Below, one piece after another: positions 38,883-48,476 of a stretch of 64,000 nucleotides of DNA. The stretch is from assembly GCA_003056245.1 (NCBI GenBank), contig MVDH01000003.1:454187-518186 (forward strand), read 5' to 3'. This stretch comes from Cellvibrio sp. 79. Its GTDB lineage: Bacteria; Pseudomonadota; Gammaproteobacteria; Pseudomonadales; Cellvibrionaceae. A program made the translations under genes and the position numbers. The notes below the pieces were generated by a model. The model was not told the DNA's origin. It ran no database searches and saw only the letters and a list, made by a program, of their open reading frames with translations. The stretch's first letter is position 1; the number at the start of each line of letters is the position of its first letter.

Positions 38883-40121
38883 TTATTCATCCCACCACGC
38901 TGGAAATGGATCAGATAGCGTTTTCCAATACTGTTGCCCCAGCGCGAATTCAGTATCATCCAACAAACAGTTATCCAGTTGCCCTATCATCCAGTTTTTA
39001 TCCAGATTCTGACCGATAAAAACCAACTCCTGACGCATATCACCAAAGGGCTCTTGCCAATTACTACGAATAAATTCACGTTGCTCAGGATCGTCCGGCC
39101 AATGTTCCGGCGGTATCGCTTTCCAAAACATCCCCGCTGCACCGTGCTGGGCAACACCGCCCGCCTGGCTCCACTGCCCGGCAAATTGCGGGCGCGACGC
39201 TAACCAAAAAAATCCTTTGGAACGTAGCAAACGACGTTTTTTTATTGGATTTTTTTCCGCGCAATTTTCATCAGAAGAATGATCAAAGGTGTTTGCAAAA
39301 AAATCATAAATTTTTTGTGGATGAAACGGCCGGCGCGCGCGATACACAAAACTTTCGATTCCATATTCCACTGTTTCCGGCTGATGCGCGCCGCGCAATT
39401 CTTGTAACCAGCCAGCAGATTGTTGCGCTTTTTCAAAACTGAATTTATGCGTGTTCAAAATTTTCTGCAACGGTACTTTTCCTTTTACCATTGGGATAAT
39501 TTCAGCAGCGGGATTCAAACGTTGCAAAATACATGTGAGTTCATGCAATTTTTCCGCGCTGATTAAATCCGTTTTGCTAATCAATAACACATCGCAAAAC
39601 TCAATTTGGTCGATCAACAATTCAGCCAGGTTACGTTCATCGTCCTCACCTAAACTTTCACCGGTTTCCATCAATGATAATGCAGCGTAATAATCATCCA
39701 GAAAATTCACACCATCCACCACCGTAACCAGGGTATCCAGACGCGCGATCTGCCCCAGACTCTGGCCATCCTCATCTTCAAAGGTGAAGGTTTCCGCGAT
39801 CGGGAGTGGTTCGGAAATTCCAGTTGACTCGATTACCAGGTAATCAAAACGCCCTGCTTGCGCGAGGTGGCGAATTTCAACCAGCAAGTCTTCACGCAAC
39901 GTACAACAAATGCAGCCATTGCTCATCTCTACCAGTTTTTCCTCGGTACGGTTGAGTTTGACTTGATTGTTCACCAGCGCGGCATCGATATTAACCTCGC
40001 TCATATCATTCACGATGACCGCCACACGCAGGTTTTCGCGATTATTTAGGATGTGGTTTAACAATGTAGTTTTTCCGGCGCCCAAAAAGCCGGATAGGAC
40101 AGTGACAGGTAGTGAACTCAT
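38883..40121 (-). CDS. COG0523 (ZigA-type) zinc metallochaperone GTPase
   Basis: The 412-residue G3E GTPase has G-F-L-G-A-G-K-T (11-18), N-G-C-I-C-C (68-73), E-S-T-G-I-S-E-P and S-K-T-D (182-185). The C-terminal CobW domain is long and contains several His and Cys residues ([15 protein letters not shown]). It resembles the zinc-starvation-induced ZigA/YciC group, which hands zinc to essential enzymes under limitation. A Zur-type operator lies 20 bases upstream of its ATG, which strongly supports a zinc-stress role. This agreement between family and operator makes the assignment firmer than for the gene at 37126. Confidence 0.88.
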   Translation of the reverse strand: MSSLPVTVLSGFLGAGKTTLLNHILNNRENLRVAVIVNDMSEVNIDAALVNNQVKLNRTEEKLVEMSNGCICCTLREDLLVEIRHLAQAGRFDYLVIESTGISEPLPIAETFTFEDEDGQSLGQIARLDTLVTVVDGVNFLDDYYAALSLMETGESLGEDDERNLAELLIDQIEFCDVLLISKTDLISAEKLHELTCILQRLNPAAEIIPMVKGKVPLQKILNTHKFSFEKAQQSAGWLQELRGAHQPETVEYGIESFVYRARRPFHPQKIYDFFANTFDHSSDENCAEKNPIKKRRLLRSKGFFWLASRPQFAGQWSQAGGVAQHGAAGMFWKAIPPEHWPDDPEQREFIRSNWQEPFGDMRQELVFIGQNLDKNWMIGQLDNCLLDDTEFALGQQYWKTLSDPFPAWWDE

Positions 40122-40140
40122 AAAAACACCTCAAATTTAC

Positions 40141-40153
40141 GTTATAATATAAC
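40141..40153. promoter_or_regulatory. Zur-type operator upstream of the ZigA-type gene
   Basis: GTTATAATATAAC is a perfect inverted repeat of six bases (GTTATA, TATAAC) around a central A. It is identical in form to the core of the known gammaproteobacterial Zur box (TGTTATANTATAACA), and an A follows the right arm. It lies just ahead of the minus-strand GTPase gene, where bound Zur would block transcription. Confidence 0.75.
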
Positions 40154-40570
40154 ATATAATCGAGGCATCAAAATCGCAATCAAAAACTCGCACCTGTGTC
40201 ACTTTAAGTAATATTTTGTAACCGTTTGCAAAATATTGATAACACAAATAATGGCGCACCAATCAACAAAATTTCATCTATACAACTCAACATTTATTTA
40301 TTTTAATTTTAAAAATCAAATACATAATTAAAAAATTGTAAAAAATATGCTCAGTTTTTTGTAAAGATATTCATTTATAAAACCTGTTACCGCAAACATT
40401 TCTTTCTACAAATCGTTTGAATATGTAAACGATTACATCTAGGATTCGCCGATCTCATTTGGTGCGACACCTATAAATCACAACCAATTCGTTCCACTTG
40501 GGAACCGCCTCCATCCCCTGGCGGCGAGTTTGATTTGTTAATAACAATCACAAAACTAGAGGACGCACAC
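40154..40570. promoter_or_regulatory. Upstream region of TonB receptor 1, with LacI-type operator
   Basis: This 417-base gene-free, AT-rich region separates the Zur-type site from the receptor start. It contains ATGTAAACGATTACAT (40423-40438), an inverted repeat with a central CG and one mismatched pair. This is the form of operators bound by LacI-family sugar regulators. No LacI gene is in the window, and no clear -35/-10 pair could be chosen. AGAGGA precedes the receptor ATG at 40571. Confidence 0.45.
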
Positions 40571-43500
40571 ATGAAAAGCTCTGCGAGTTTTACTAAAACC
40601 CTATTATCAACCGTGATCGCTACCTGCATTGCGACCACCACTTATGCTCAGGATTCCGTCGAAGAAATCATCGTTAGCGGGGTGCGCGGTGCACAGGAAC
40701 GAGCGATCGATATCAAGCGTAACTCGGCGCAAATTGTTGATTCAGTCGCGGCTGAAGATATAGGTAAATTGCCCGATACCACGATTTCCGACTCCCTGCA
40801 GCGTATTACCGGAATCCAGATCGCCCGTAGCGGCGGCCAGGGTAGCCAGGTCAGCGTTCGCGGTATGGGCCAAGTATTAAGCACTATGAACGGCGAATAT
40901 TTCCTAACGCCGGCGAGCATGACTACCAATGGCGTTAACTTCACCGACGTGCCGGCAAGCCTGGTTTCCGGTTTGAATGTTTCCAAGTCCCAATCTGCCG
41001 CGCAGTTGGAAGGCGGTATTGGCGGTAGCATTGATATTTTGACCCGCCGCTCATTGGACCTGGATGAAGGCTTTAGCGGCTCGGTACGCCTGCAAGGCAG
41101 CACTGGCAGCATCACCGAAACAACTGATCCGGAACTGAGCGGCTTGGTAGGCTGGAATTTTGATGATAAAGCGGCGATGTCCCTGGCGTTTTCCTATGGC
41201 GATTCAACCCTCGCCGAAAATCAGGGGCGCCTCCGTGCGGATCGCGTTGGAGAAAGCTGGGACTGTAGCAGCAGCTGCGCTGACCTTGATGGAAACGGTA
41301 ACAGCAAAGGCGATTTCATCAACCCGATGAGCTGGAACAGCCCGGAATTTTCTGCGCGTGAAATCGAACGCGAGCGTTTGGGTTTAGCGTATAACTTCAA
41401 TTTAGCAGTGAGTGATGCGCTTACTTTAAATGCCGATATTTTCTACACCAATATGGATGAAAAAGCGGCAGGTCAATTCATCTATTTAGGCAACCAAATT
41501 GGTGGCCGCGCCGGATTTCATGAATACACGTTAGTCACTGGCAAGCCTGCCATTATTAATCCCGGTGATGGCACCTTGGGTGGCCAACCTTTCTACGCTA
41601 CTGATATGAACATGATGGTGTCCGGTTTCCGCGCAGGCGTAATGGGTGATTATCGTGAAAGTTCTGCAACCAACTCCAACATTGAGTTGAAATACGATAA
41701 CGGTGAAGCGTTTACCGGTAGTGTGCGTTATGTATCGGGCAGAGCCGACAACGACAACAACACCTTGACCCTCGCGCAAGTCAGCAATGCATTGATGGTG
41801 AAGCGTTCACCCACTTCCGCTGCAGTTAACATCAACCCGGGCGCCATTAACGATGGTTTGATTTACCCAATGCATGTGAAAGTAAATAGCGGCAGCGTGT
41901 TAGCTGAACTGGATCCAACCATGATTTCCAAAATGGCAAATCCCGAAGCCTGGTATTTGCATTCCGGTTGGATCGATAGCACCTATGCCACAGCAGATTC
42001 CGATGTATTGCGTTTCGATGGTAATTTCAAATTGGCCGATGAAGGTTTGACCTCGGTTGATTTTGGCTATCGCTTTTCTGATCGCAGCACCGAGTTCAGC
42101 AACATGTCTTTCTTCTCACCATCCGGTGTAATTAAAAATGGTGTTGAGTTGCTGAATAAATATCATGAAGTGGGTTATGCAACGGGCCAGGCAGGTAGCA
42201 ATGGTACCGCCGCCGGTTTAACTTATGATCCCCTGCCCGTTATCGAAATTACCGATTCAAAATTAAACGGCTATATCAACAATGTCAGCAATTTCGGCGC
42301 AGCACTGAAAGGCCTTGACGTTACCATTCCAATGATCGACACGCGCAAAATTGATGATCCGATTGCATTCAACGACATGCTTTATGGTAAAGGCCAACGC
42401 CTTGTTAATCCCGATCGTTCTTATGCCATTACCGACAGTAAACAAAGTTTCCACTTCCAGGCAAACTTTGATAAAGCGCTGAACGATACATTTACTATCA
42501 GCGGTAACACCGGTGTGCGCTATGTAAAAACAGATTTAACTGTAACGCAAAATGTTACTGATCCACAAAAACTCAATCCATTAATTTTGGCCGGCACCGA
42601 TCCAAACCACACCACTTATACCGATCTGGGCGATAAAATTACCAACGTTTCTTACAATCACTTTTTACCCAGTTTGAACCTGAACATTGGTATTGCGGAA
42701 GATTTCAAAGTGCGGTTGGCGTTTGATAAGCGCATGACTCTGCAAGACCTGGATCGCCTTGGCCAAGGCACGATTACCTATTTGAGCGGCGAAGAAACGG
42801 TTACTGATCCGGTAACGGGCCAATCAGTAAAAGAACCATTCCAGCGCGTAAGCTCACGTCAAAATAATGGTAACCCTTACCTCAAACCATGGGTTGCCAA
42901 TGTATTCAACATCGCGGGCGAATGGTATCCCACTGAAAGTGCCATTATATCCTTGGGTTATTTCAATATTGATGTAGACAGTTTTACCTACACCAAAATT
43001 GAAAAGAATCCAAACCTGCCTGACAGCGATGGCGTAGTGCGTCGCGGTGGAGAAGAACAAACAGTTACTAATGGTTCCGGTGGAACTGTGAAAGGTTGGG
43101 AATTTTCTTACCAGCAAAGTTTCGATTTCCTGCCAGGTTTATTGGCCAATACCGGTGTGACTTTCAACTATACCTATTCACCAACGGAAAGCCCTTCAAG
43201 CGAATTATTACCTGATGGCAGCGTAGCGCCATTCAATAATACTGCTGAAGATCAGGCGAACCTGGTGTTGTGGTACCAGGATGAAAAATTTGAAGCGCGT
43301 GTTGCAGCCAACTATCTTGGCGATCAATACCAGGGCAAAACCTCTGGCTGGATGTGGAACCCAACCAACACAGACAAAGGCATGCCACGTTATTTGAAAG
43401 AAACTTTATTTGTTGATGTCACAACGTCTTACAACATCAATGAAGATTTGCAAATTACCCTGGCGGTTAACAACCTGACTGAAGAAGACAATATTACTTA

Positions 43501-43579
43501 TACCCAGTGGGAAAATTTCATTGATTCCTACAACATTTTCGAACGTCGTATTACCGCCGGTGTTAACTACAAGTTTTAA
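40571..43579 (+). CDS. TonB-dependent receptor 1
   Basis: The 1002-residue protein has a signal peptide (to about A-T-T-T-Y-A-Q-D). The plug domain follows (E-E-I-I-V-S-G-V-R-G, D-I-G-K-L-P-D-T-T-I-S-D-S-L-Q-R and V-S-V-R-G-M-G), then a large beta barrel ending in the terminal aromatic (V-N-Y-K-F). The K-L-P-D-x-x-x-x-D-S-L-Q-R form is typical of the Xanthomonas/Caulobacter group that takes up plant or algal sugars. No N-terminal signalling extension is present. It heads the plus-strand set with two halogenases; a strong hairpin with a T tract follows the stop. Confidence 0.93.
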   Translation: MKSSASFTKTLLSTVIATCIATTTYAQDSVEEIIVSGVRGAQERAIDIKRNSAQIVDSVAAEDIGKLPDTTISDSLQRITGIQIARSGGQGSQVSVRGMGQVLSTMNGEYFLTPASMTTNGVNFTDVPASLVSGLNVSKSQSAAQLEGGIGGSIDILTRRSLDLDEGFSGSVRLQGSTGSITETTDPELSGLVGWNFDDKAAMSLAFSYGDSTLAENQGRLRADRVGESWDCSSSCADLDGNGNSKGDFINPMSWNSPEFSAREIERERLGLAYNFNLAVSDALTLNADIFYTNMDEKAAGQFIYLGNQIGGRAGFHEYTLVTGKPAIINPGDGTLGGQPFYATDMNMMVSGFRAGVMGDYRESSATNSNIELKYDNGEAFTGSVRYVSGRADNDNNTLTLAQVSNALMVKRSPTSAAVNINPGAINDGLIYPMHVKVNSGSVLAELDPTMISKMANPEAWYLHSGWIDSTYATADSDVLRFDGNFKLADEGLTSVDFGYRFSDRSTEFSNMSFFSPSGVIKNGVELLNKYHEVGYATGQAGSNGTAAGLTYDPLPVIEITDSKLNGYINNVSNFGAALKGLDVTIPMIDTRKIDDPIAFNDMLYGKGQRLVNPDRSYAITDSKQSFHFQANFDKALNDTFTISGNTGVRYVKTDLTVTQNVTDPQKLNPLILAGTDPNHTTYTDLGDKITNVSYNHFLPSLNLNIGIAEDFKVRLAFDKRMTLQDLDRLGQGTITYLSGEETVTDPVTGQSVKEPFQRVSSRQNNGNPYLKPWVANVFNIAGEWYPTESAIISLGYFNIDVDSFTYTKIEKNPNLPDSDGVVRRGGEEQTVTNGSGGTVKGWEFSYQQSFDFLPGLLANTGVTFNYTYSPTESPSSELLPDGSVAPFNNTAEDQANLVLWYQDEKFEARVAANYLGDQYQGKTSGWMWNPTNTDKGMPRYLKETLFVDVTTSYNINEDLQITLAVNNLTEEDNITYTQWENFIDSYNIFERRITAGVNYKF

Positions 43580-43605
43580 TTGAAAATTACACGCACCACA
43601 CAGTG

Positions 43606-43636
43606 AAAGGAGCCGATGAAAATCGGCTCCTTTTTT
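43606..43636 (+). terminator. Strong terminator-type hairpin between receptor 1 and halogenase A
   Basis: GGAGCCGAT (43609-43617) pairs perfectly with ATCGGCTCC (43622-43630) around a GAAA tetraloop, with AAA before and T6 after. The halogenase ATG at 43680 is only 44 bases further on, so it may limit read-through rather than fully separate the genes. Confidence 0.88.
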
Positions 43637-43679
43637 CGCTCTATCTCAACTACTTTTTAAAAAAATAACAGGCTTGGCT

Positions 43680-45200
43680 ATGAATAATACAACGGCGGCT
43701 GACTCACGTATTCGCTCAATTGTCATTGTCGGAGGCGGCACTGCCGGTTGGATGGCAGCAGCGGCATTAGCTAATCGTTTTAAGCAAGGCGTAACGAAAA
43801 TTACGCTCATCGAATCTGCCGAAATAGGTATTATCGGTGTAGGTGAAGCAACCGTCCCGTACATTAAAGAATTCTTGCAAGACCTGAATATCAATGAAGT
43901 TGATTTTATGCGCGCGACCAAAGCGACCTATAAACTCGGCATTGATTTTGATGGCTGGCATAAACCCGGTGAAAAATTTATTCATCCATTCGCCGGTTAT
44001 GGTGCTCGTATCGCCCGCATTCCGTTTCATCATTACTGGGCCAAAATGCGCACGCAAAAAAAAGCGCAAGCACTGGATGATTATTGCCTCGCGGCACAAA
44101 TGGCACGCCATAATAAATTTGCATTGCCAAAAGCCAATAATGATATTGAATTATCCAGCTTCAATTATGCATTTCATTTTGATGCTGGTTTATTTGCCCA
44201 TTACTTAAGTGGTATTGCGCAAACGCTGGGGGTCAAACGAATCCAGGCCAATGTCCAACAGGTGAACCAATGCCCTGATAGCGGTTTCATCAGATCAGTA
44301 GGTTTGGATACAGGAGAAATAATCGAAGGGGAGTTTTTTATCGACTGCTCAGGTTTTAATGGTCTCCTGATCGAACAAACATTAAAAACCGGTTACGAAA
44401 CCTGGAACCAATGGCTGCGTTGTGATCGCGCTGTTGCCATGCCTTGTACCAGTAAAATTGCACCCGCCTCAGCGACACGATCATTAGCGATGGACGCGGG
44501 CTGGCAATGGCGTATTCCATTACAGCATCGTGTTGGCAATGGTTATGTTTATTGCAGCGATTATATTTCCGACGATCTTGCTGCTGAAAAATTACGAGAA
44601 AATCTGGAAGGTGAAGCATTAGCTGACCCCAAATTTATTCGCTTTACTACTGGTATGCGCAAGCAGGCCTGGAATAAAAATGTATTTTGCCTGGGTTTAG
44701 CCAGCGGTTTTATGGAACCACTCGAATCCACCAGTATTTATTTAATCCAGTCGAGCCTGACGCTATTGCTGAATCATTTCCCCAACAATCAGTACAACCA
44801 GGCACTGGTCGATACCGTAAATAATAACCTGCGCATTCGTCAGGAAAAATTGCGCGATTTTCTCATCCTGCATTACCATCTCAATCAACGTCATGGCCAG
44901 GCTTTATGGGATGAATGCCGCACTATGAGTATTCCGGACACTCTCGCTGCACGCATCGAATATTTCAAAAAAACCTGCCAACCGCAAGTCGATGAACTGG
45001 ATTTTTTTGGCACTAACAGTTGGCTCGCTATGTTTTCCGGTTTCAATATCCAATCCGATTACTATCATCCAGTAGTAGACGATTTTGATACTCATCTGGT
45101 TGAAAAAGAACTGCAAGCCATCGCCACAAATATAAACAATACGGTAAAAAATTTGCCATCCCATCTTGATTTTATAAAGCGAAATATTGTTGGTGAATAG
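43680..45200 (+). CDS. Flavin-dependent tryptophan halogenase family protein A
   Basis: The 506-residue protein has the FAD motif I-V-G-G-G-T-A-G-W near the start, the lysine that forms the chloramine/bromamine intermediate (Lys85, in T-Y-K-L-G-I, the place of Lys79 in PrnA), the W-x-W-x-I-P motif (W-Q-W-R-I-P) and the glutamate in M-E-P-L-E-S-T (Glu349, like Glu346 of PrnA). All key residues of the family are intact. Members beside TonB receptors are common in Xanthomonas, Caulobacter and Cellvibrio relatives, where the substrate is mostly unknown. The ATG at 43680 is preferred over TTG at 43674. No flavin reductase gene is nearby. Confidence 0.9.
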   Translation: MNNTTAADSRIRSIVIVGGGTAGWMAAAALANRFKQGVTKITLIESAEIGIIGVGEATVPYIKEFLQDLNINEVDFMRATKATYKLGIDFDGWHKPGEKFIHPFAGYGARIARIPFHHYWAKMRTQKKAQALDDYCLAAQMARHNKFALPKANNDIELSSFNYAFHFDAGLFAHYLSGIAQTLGVKRIQANVQQVNQCPDSGFIRSVGLDTGEIIEGEFFIDCSGFNGLLIEQTLKTGYETWNQWLRCDRAVAMPCTSKIAPASATRSLAMDAGWQWRIPLQHRVGNGYVYCSDYISDDLAAEKLRENLEGEALADPKFIRFTTGMRKQAWNKNVFCLGLASGFMEPLESTSIYLIQSSLTLLLNHFPNNQYNQALVDTVNNNLRIRQEKLRDFLILHYHLNQRHGQALWDECRTMSIPDTLAARIEYFKKTCQPQVDELDFFGTNSWLAMFSGFNIQSDYYHPVVDDFDTHLVEKELQAIATNINNTVKNLPSHLDFIKRNIVGE

Positions 45201-45391
45201 ATACCAACAACTGGGGTTTTCCATATTCCTTATCGTCGTTAACACATTCAATATAATCGAAACATACGCCATAAAAACAATTGCCGTATCAAGGAATTAA
45301 TATAATATGCAGCAACGAGGCTACTTCAGATAGCCAAACAGCTTAGCGAGAGCGCCTGAAACACAATAAATTTCATAACAGGGCTGGCTCC

Positions 45392-46909
45392 ATGTCACAT
45401 CAACCTATTAAAAATATCGTTATTGTCGGTGGCGGCACCGCAGGCTGGATGGCAGCGGCTAGCCTCTCCCAATTTCTGGCCCATAAATCGATTAATATTA
45501 CCCTGATTGAATCCACCAGTATCGGCACCGTTGGCGTGGGCGAAGCCACCATTCCCAGCATTGTGCAATTCAATCATTCAGTAGGACTGGATGAATTGGA
45601 ATTTATCCGCGCAACACGCGCCAGCTTTAAGCTCGGCATTCAATTTACCAATTGGCGCAAACCGGGTGATCAATTCTTTCATCCTTTTGCCGATTACGGC
45701 ATTGATTTTAGCGGTGTTGAATTCCAGCATTATTTTTATCGCTTTAAAAAAAATAATCCCGCTGAAGATTTGCATGATTATTCCATCGGCAGCCAACTAG
45801 CTAAACACAATCATTTTGCCCAACCACGGGAAACACCGAATAACCCGTTAGCGGACTTTTCCTATGCTTACCATTTCGACGCCGCACTCTATGCAAAAGT
45901 ATTGCGTGAGCTGTCTATTTCTCGCGGTGTTGTACATATTGATCAAAAAATTGAACAAGTAAACCTGCGCGAAAGCGATGGATTTATTGAATCCTTATTG
46001 CTGGATAGTGGCAACATTATTGCGGGGGATTTATTTATCGATTGCACCGGCTTCAAAGGATTGCTTATTGAAGAAAGCCTGCATACTGGTTATGAAGATT
46101 GGCAACAATGGTTATTGTGTGACGCGGCTGTCGCAGTGCAATCTACCAATACCGAAGAACCGACACCCTACACACGCGTAACTGCATTGGATGCAGGCTG
46201 GATGTGGCAAATTCCACTGCAACATCGCACCGGCAATGGTTATGTTTTTTGCAGCCGTTTTCTGGATAAAAAAATCGCCGAAGAAACATTAATGCAACGC
46301 ATCAGTGGCAACCCGATCACCGCACCAAAATCTTTTGCGTTTAAAGCGGGCCGCCGCAAAAAAGTCTGGAATAAAAATTGTTATGCGCTCGGCCTCGCTT
46401 CAGGATTTATCGAGCCGCTGGAGAGCACTAGCATTTCACTGATCCAAACCGGCATCACTCATCTATTAACATTTTTCCCTGATATGTCATTTAACCCGGC
46501 GATGATTGCGGAAGTGAATCGCCGCCATCAGCATGAAATGGAACGCATTCGTGATTTTATTGTGCTGCATTATAAACTGACCCAACGCACCGACACCGAA
46601 TTCTGGCGCTATTGTCAGGCAATGGAGATTCCATCAAGCCTTGAGCATAAAATTGAATTGTTCAAAAGTTGCGGTCATATCTTGCAACATGAACCGGAAG
46701 CATTTGAAAAATCCAGCTGGCTCAGTATTTATCATGGCTTCGGCATTATTCCCGAACGCACTGATAATCGCATCAACGGGTTTAACGATGACGACATCGC
46801 AACCCAGCTAACAAAAATAAAACAAACACTGGATCATGCTGGAAAAAATGCAATTAGCCACGCGGAATTTATTCGCCGACACTGTACTGCGCCTGATTTT
46901 GAAGCATGA
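45392..46909 (+). CDS. Flavin-dependent tryptophan halogenase family protein B
   Basis: The 505-residue protein keeps the full halogenase set: I-V-G-G-G-T-A-G-W-M, Lys80 in A-S-F-K-L-G-I, W-M-W-Q-I-P (270-275) and Glu344 in I-E-P-L-E-S-T. It is clearly paralogous to A and C but differs in the substrate-side loops (for example F-F-H-P-F-A-D-Y-G). It lies 191 bases after A, and that gap shows no gene, only a perfect TATAAT at 45301 that might be a -10 element. Its 3' end overlaps the convergent gene C by 41 bases. Confidence 0.9.
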   Translation: MSHQPIKNIVIVGGGTAGWMAAASLSQFLAHKSINITLIESTSIGTVGVGEATIPSIVQFNHSVGLDELEFIRATRASFKLGIQFTNWRKPGDQFFHPFADYGIDFSGVEFQHYFYRFKKNNPAEDLHDYSIGSQLAKHNHFAQPRETPNNPLADFSYAYHFDAALYAKVLRELSISRGVVHIDQKIEQVNLRESDGFIESLLLDSGNIIAGDLFIDCTGFKGLLIEESLHTGYEDWQQWLLCDAAVAVQSTNTEEPTPYTRVTALDAGWMWQIPLQHRTGNGYVFCSRFLDKKIAEETLMQRISGNPITAPKSFAFKAGRRKKVWNKNCYALGLASGFIEPLESTSISLIQTGITHLLTFFPDMSFNPAMIAEVNRRHQHEMERIRDFIVLHYKLTQRTDTEFWRYCQAMEIPSSLEHKIELFKSCGHILQHEPEAFEKSSWLSIYHGFGIIPERTDNRINGFNDDDIATQLTKIKQTLDHAGKNAISHAEFIRRHCTAPDFEA

Positions 46910-48386
46910 AATCGTTAAGCGATGGAAAACCTGCTACTGCCTCAGTAATTGATTGACGCATCAGCGCAAGGCTTTGTTGCAAATATTTCGGATTTAAACG
47001 CTCCACATTCTTATGGTAATTTTGTGGATAAAAGCCAAAGCCACTGTAAATTGCCAGCCATGAATCGGGGTGGAAAATTTCATAGGGATAATGTAATAAA
47101 TCCCCGCGCTCATGGTAGGCGGTGATTTTCTGTTGCAAACTATCCGGCATAGATATATTGCGGCAATAGTGCCAAAACTCGCTGTCATTACGCTGGTTCA
47201 ACTTGTAATGTACAATAATAAAGTCGCGAATTCGCTCCCACTCTGCTGCAGTACGTTGATTGAATTGATCAACAACTTCCTGATCAAAGAACGGGCGCAA
47301 AAATGAGCTGCAAATTTTTTCTATACCAGTTTCAATCAACGCAATACTGGTGCTTTCCAGTGGCTCCAAAAATCCTGCCGCAAGTCCAATGGCAATACAG
47401 TTTTTATTCCAGGCACGACTGCGACGCCCGGGAGTAAAATGAAACTTCCGTGGTGAATGTAATACTTTTCCATCTATGTGTTGTAACAGAGTTTCCTTGG
47501 CTTGTTCATCACTGACAAACTCACTGCAATAAACATGGCCATTCCCCTGGCGGTGCTGCAAAGGAATTTTCCACTGCCAACCGGCCGTATGTGCTTTTGA
47601 TACAGTGCGTGCCATAGCTTCACCGACTAATTCGGATTGCACAGCCATCGCGCGGTTGCAGAGTAACCATTGACTCCAATCCACATAATCGGTTTTTAAC
47701 GCGTCGCCAATTAATAATCCGCGAAAACCGGTGCAATCAATAAATAAATCGGCGGCAAGTTCACGGTCATCATCAAGCGTCAGGCTACGGATAAAGCCGT
47801 TATCCGCATGTATATTTACGTGGTTAATTTTTGCGTCGATATGCTCAACGCCTTGAGCCAAGGCATAATCACGCATTAATTTTCCAAACAGGCTTGCATC
47901 AAAATGCAACGCCCAATCAAAAATGGATAAAGGTGATTCAGGATTTTCCAGTGGAAACGTAAATTTATTGGCGCGCGCCATGGCAATGCCGAGCGAATAT
48001 TCTTCCAGTGCAGAATTGTCGCCAAGCTCACGCAATTTCATCCAGTAATGATGAAAGCGAATGCCATTAGCTTCGTGACCAAATATTCCGAAGGGATGAA
48101 TAAATGAGCTTCCCGGTTTATGCCAATCTTTAAACTCAATTCCCAATTTTACCGTAGCAGCGGTTTTACGAATAACTTCCAAATCGCTCATACCCAACGA
48201 TTGATAAAAGCGACGCAAGGTGGGAATAGTAGCTTCACCTACACCAATAGTGCCAATTTCACTCGACTCAATCACCGTAATTTTCACAGTTGTTTGAGAA
48301 AAGTGCTGATTTAATTTTGCGGCGGTCATCCATCCGGCAGTACCACCGCCGGCGATAAGAATATGATTCACTCGATAATTCGACAT
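46869..48386 (-). CDS. Flavin-dependent tryptophan halogenase family protein C
   Basis: The 505-residue protein has G-G-G-T-A-G-W-M, Lys80 in A-T-V-K-L-G-I, W-Q-W-K-I-P (270-275) and Glu344 in L-E-P-L-E-S-T, so the active site is complete. It lies downstream of receptor 2 on the minus strand, 90 bases after that gene's stop, with a 13-bp hairpin between. Its C-terminus (Q-A-Q-Y-S-V-G-E) is read from DNA that on the other strand codes for the end of halogenase B. Confidence 0.9.
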   Translation of the reverse strand: MSNYRVNHILIAGGGTAGWMTAAKLNQHFSQTTVKITVIESSEIGTIGVGEATIPTLRRFYQSLGMSDLEVIRKTAATVKLGIEFKDWHKPGSSFIHPFGIFGHEANGIRFHHYWMKLRELGDNSALEEYSLGIAMARANKFTFPLENPESPLSIFDWALHFDASLFGKLMRDYALAQGVEHIDAKINHVNIHADNGFIRSLTLDDDRELAADLFIDCTGFRGLLIGDALKTDYVDWSQWLLCNRAMAVQSELVGEAMARTVSKAHTAGWQWKIPLQHRQGNGHVYCSEFVSDEQAKETLLQHIDGKVLHSPRKFHFTPGRRSRAWNKNCIAIGLAAGFLEPLESTSIALIETGIEKICSSFLRPFFDQEVVDQFNQRTAAEWERIRDFIIVHYKLNQRNDSEFWHYCRNISMPDSLQQKITAYHERGDLLHYPYEIFHPDSWLAIYSGFGFYPQNYHKNVERLNPKYLQQSLALMRQSITEAVAGFPSLNDFMLQNQAQYSVGE

Positions 48387-48420
48387 AGGCTAATTCTTTT
48401 TCTATTCATCGGATAGACAA

Positions 48421-48449
48421 ACAGCTGTGCAGGAAACCTGCACAGCTGT
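48421..48449 (-). other. Intercistronic 13-bp perfect hairpin, receptor 2 to halogenase C
   Basis: ACAGCTGTGCAGG (48421-48433) and CCTGCACAGCTGT (48437-48449) pair perfectly around AAA. In the minus-strand direction no real T tract follows, so it is more likely an mRNA-protecting or expression-ratio element between the receptor and halogenase cistrons than a full terminator. Confidence 0.7.
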
Positions 48450-48476
48450 CTGGATTATCAACAACAGTAAAACAAC

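Noticed and set aside
45281-45306. Promoter with TTGCCG and TATAAT ahead of halogenase B
   Set aside because: The -10 is perfect but the spacing of 14 bases is too short; a TATAAT in AT-rich DNA alone is weak.
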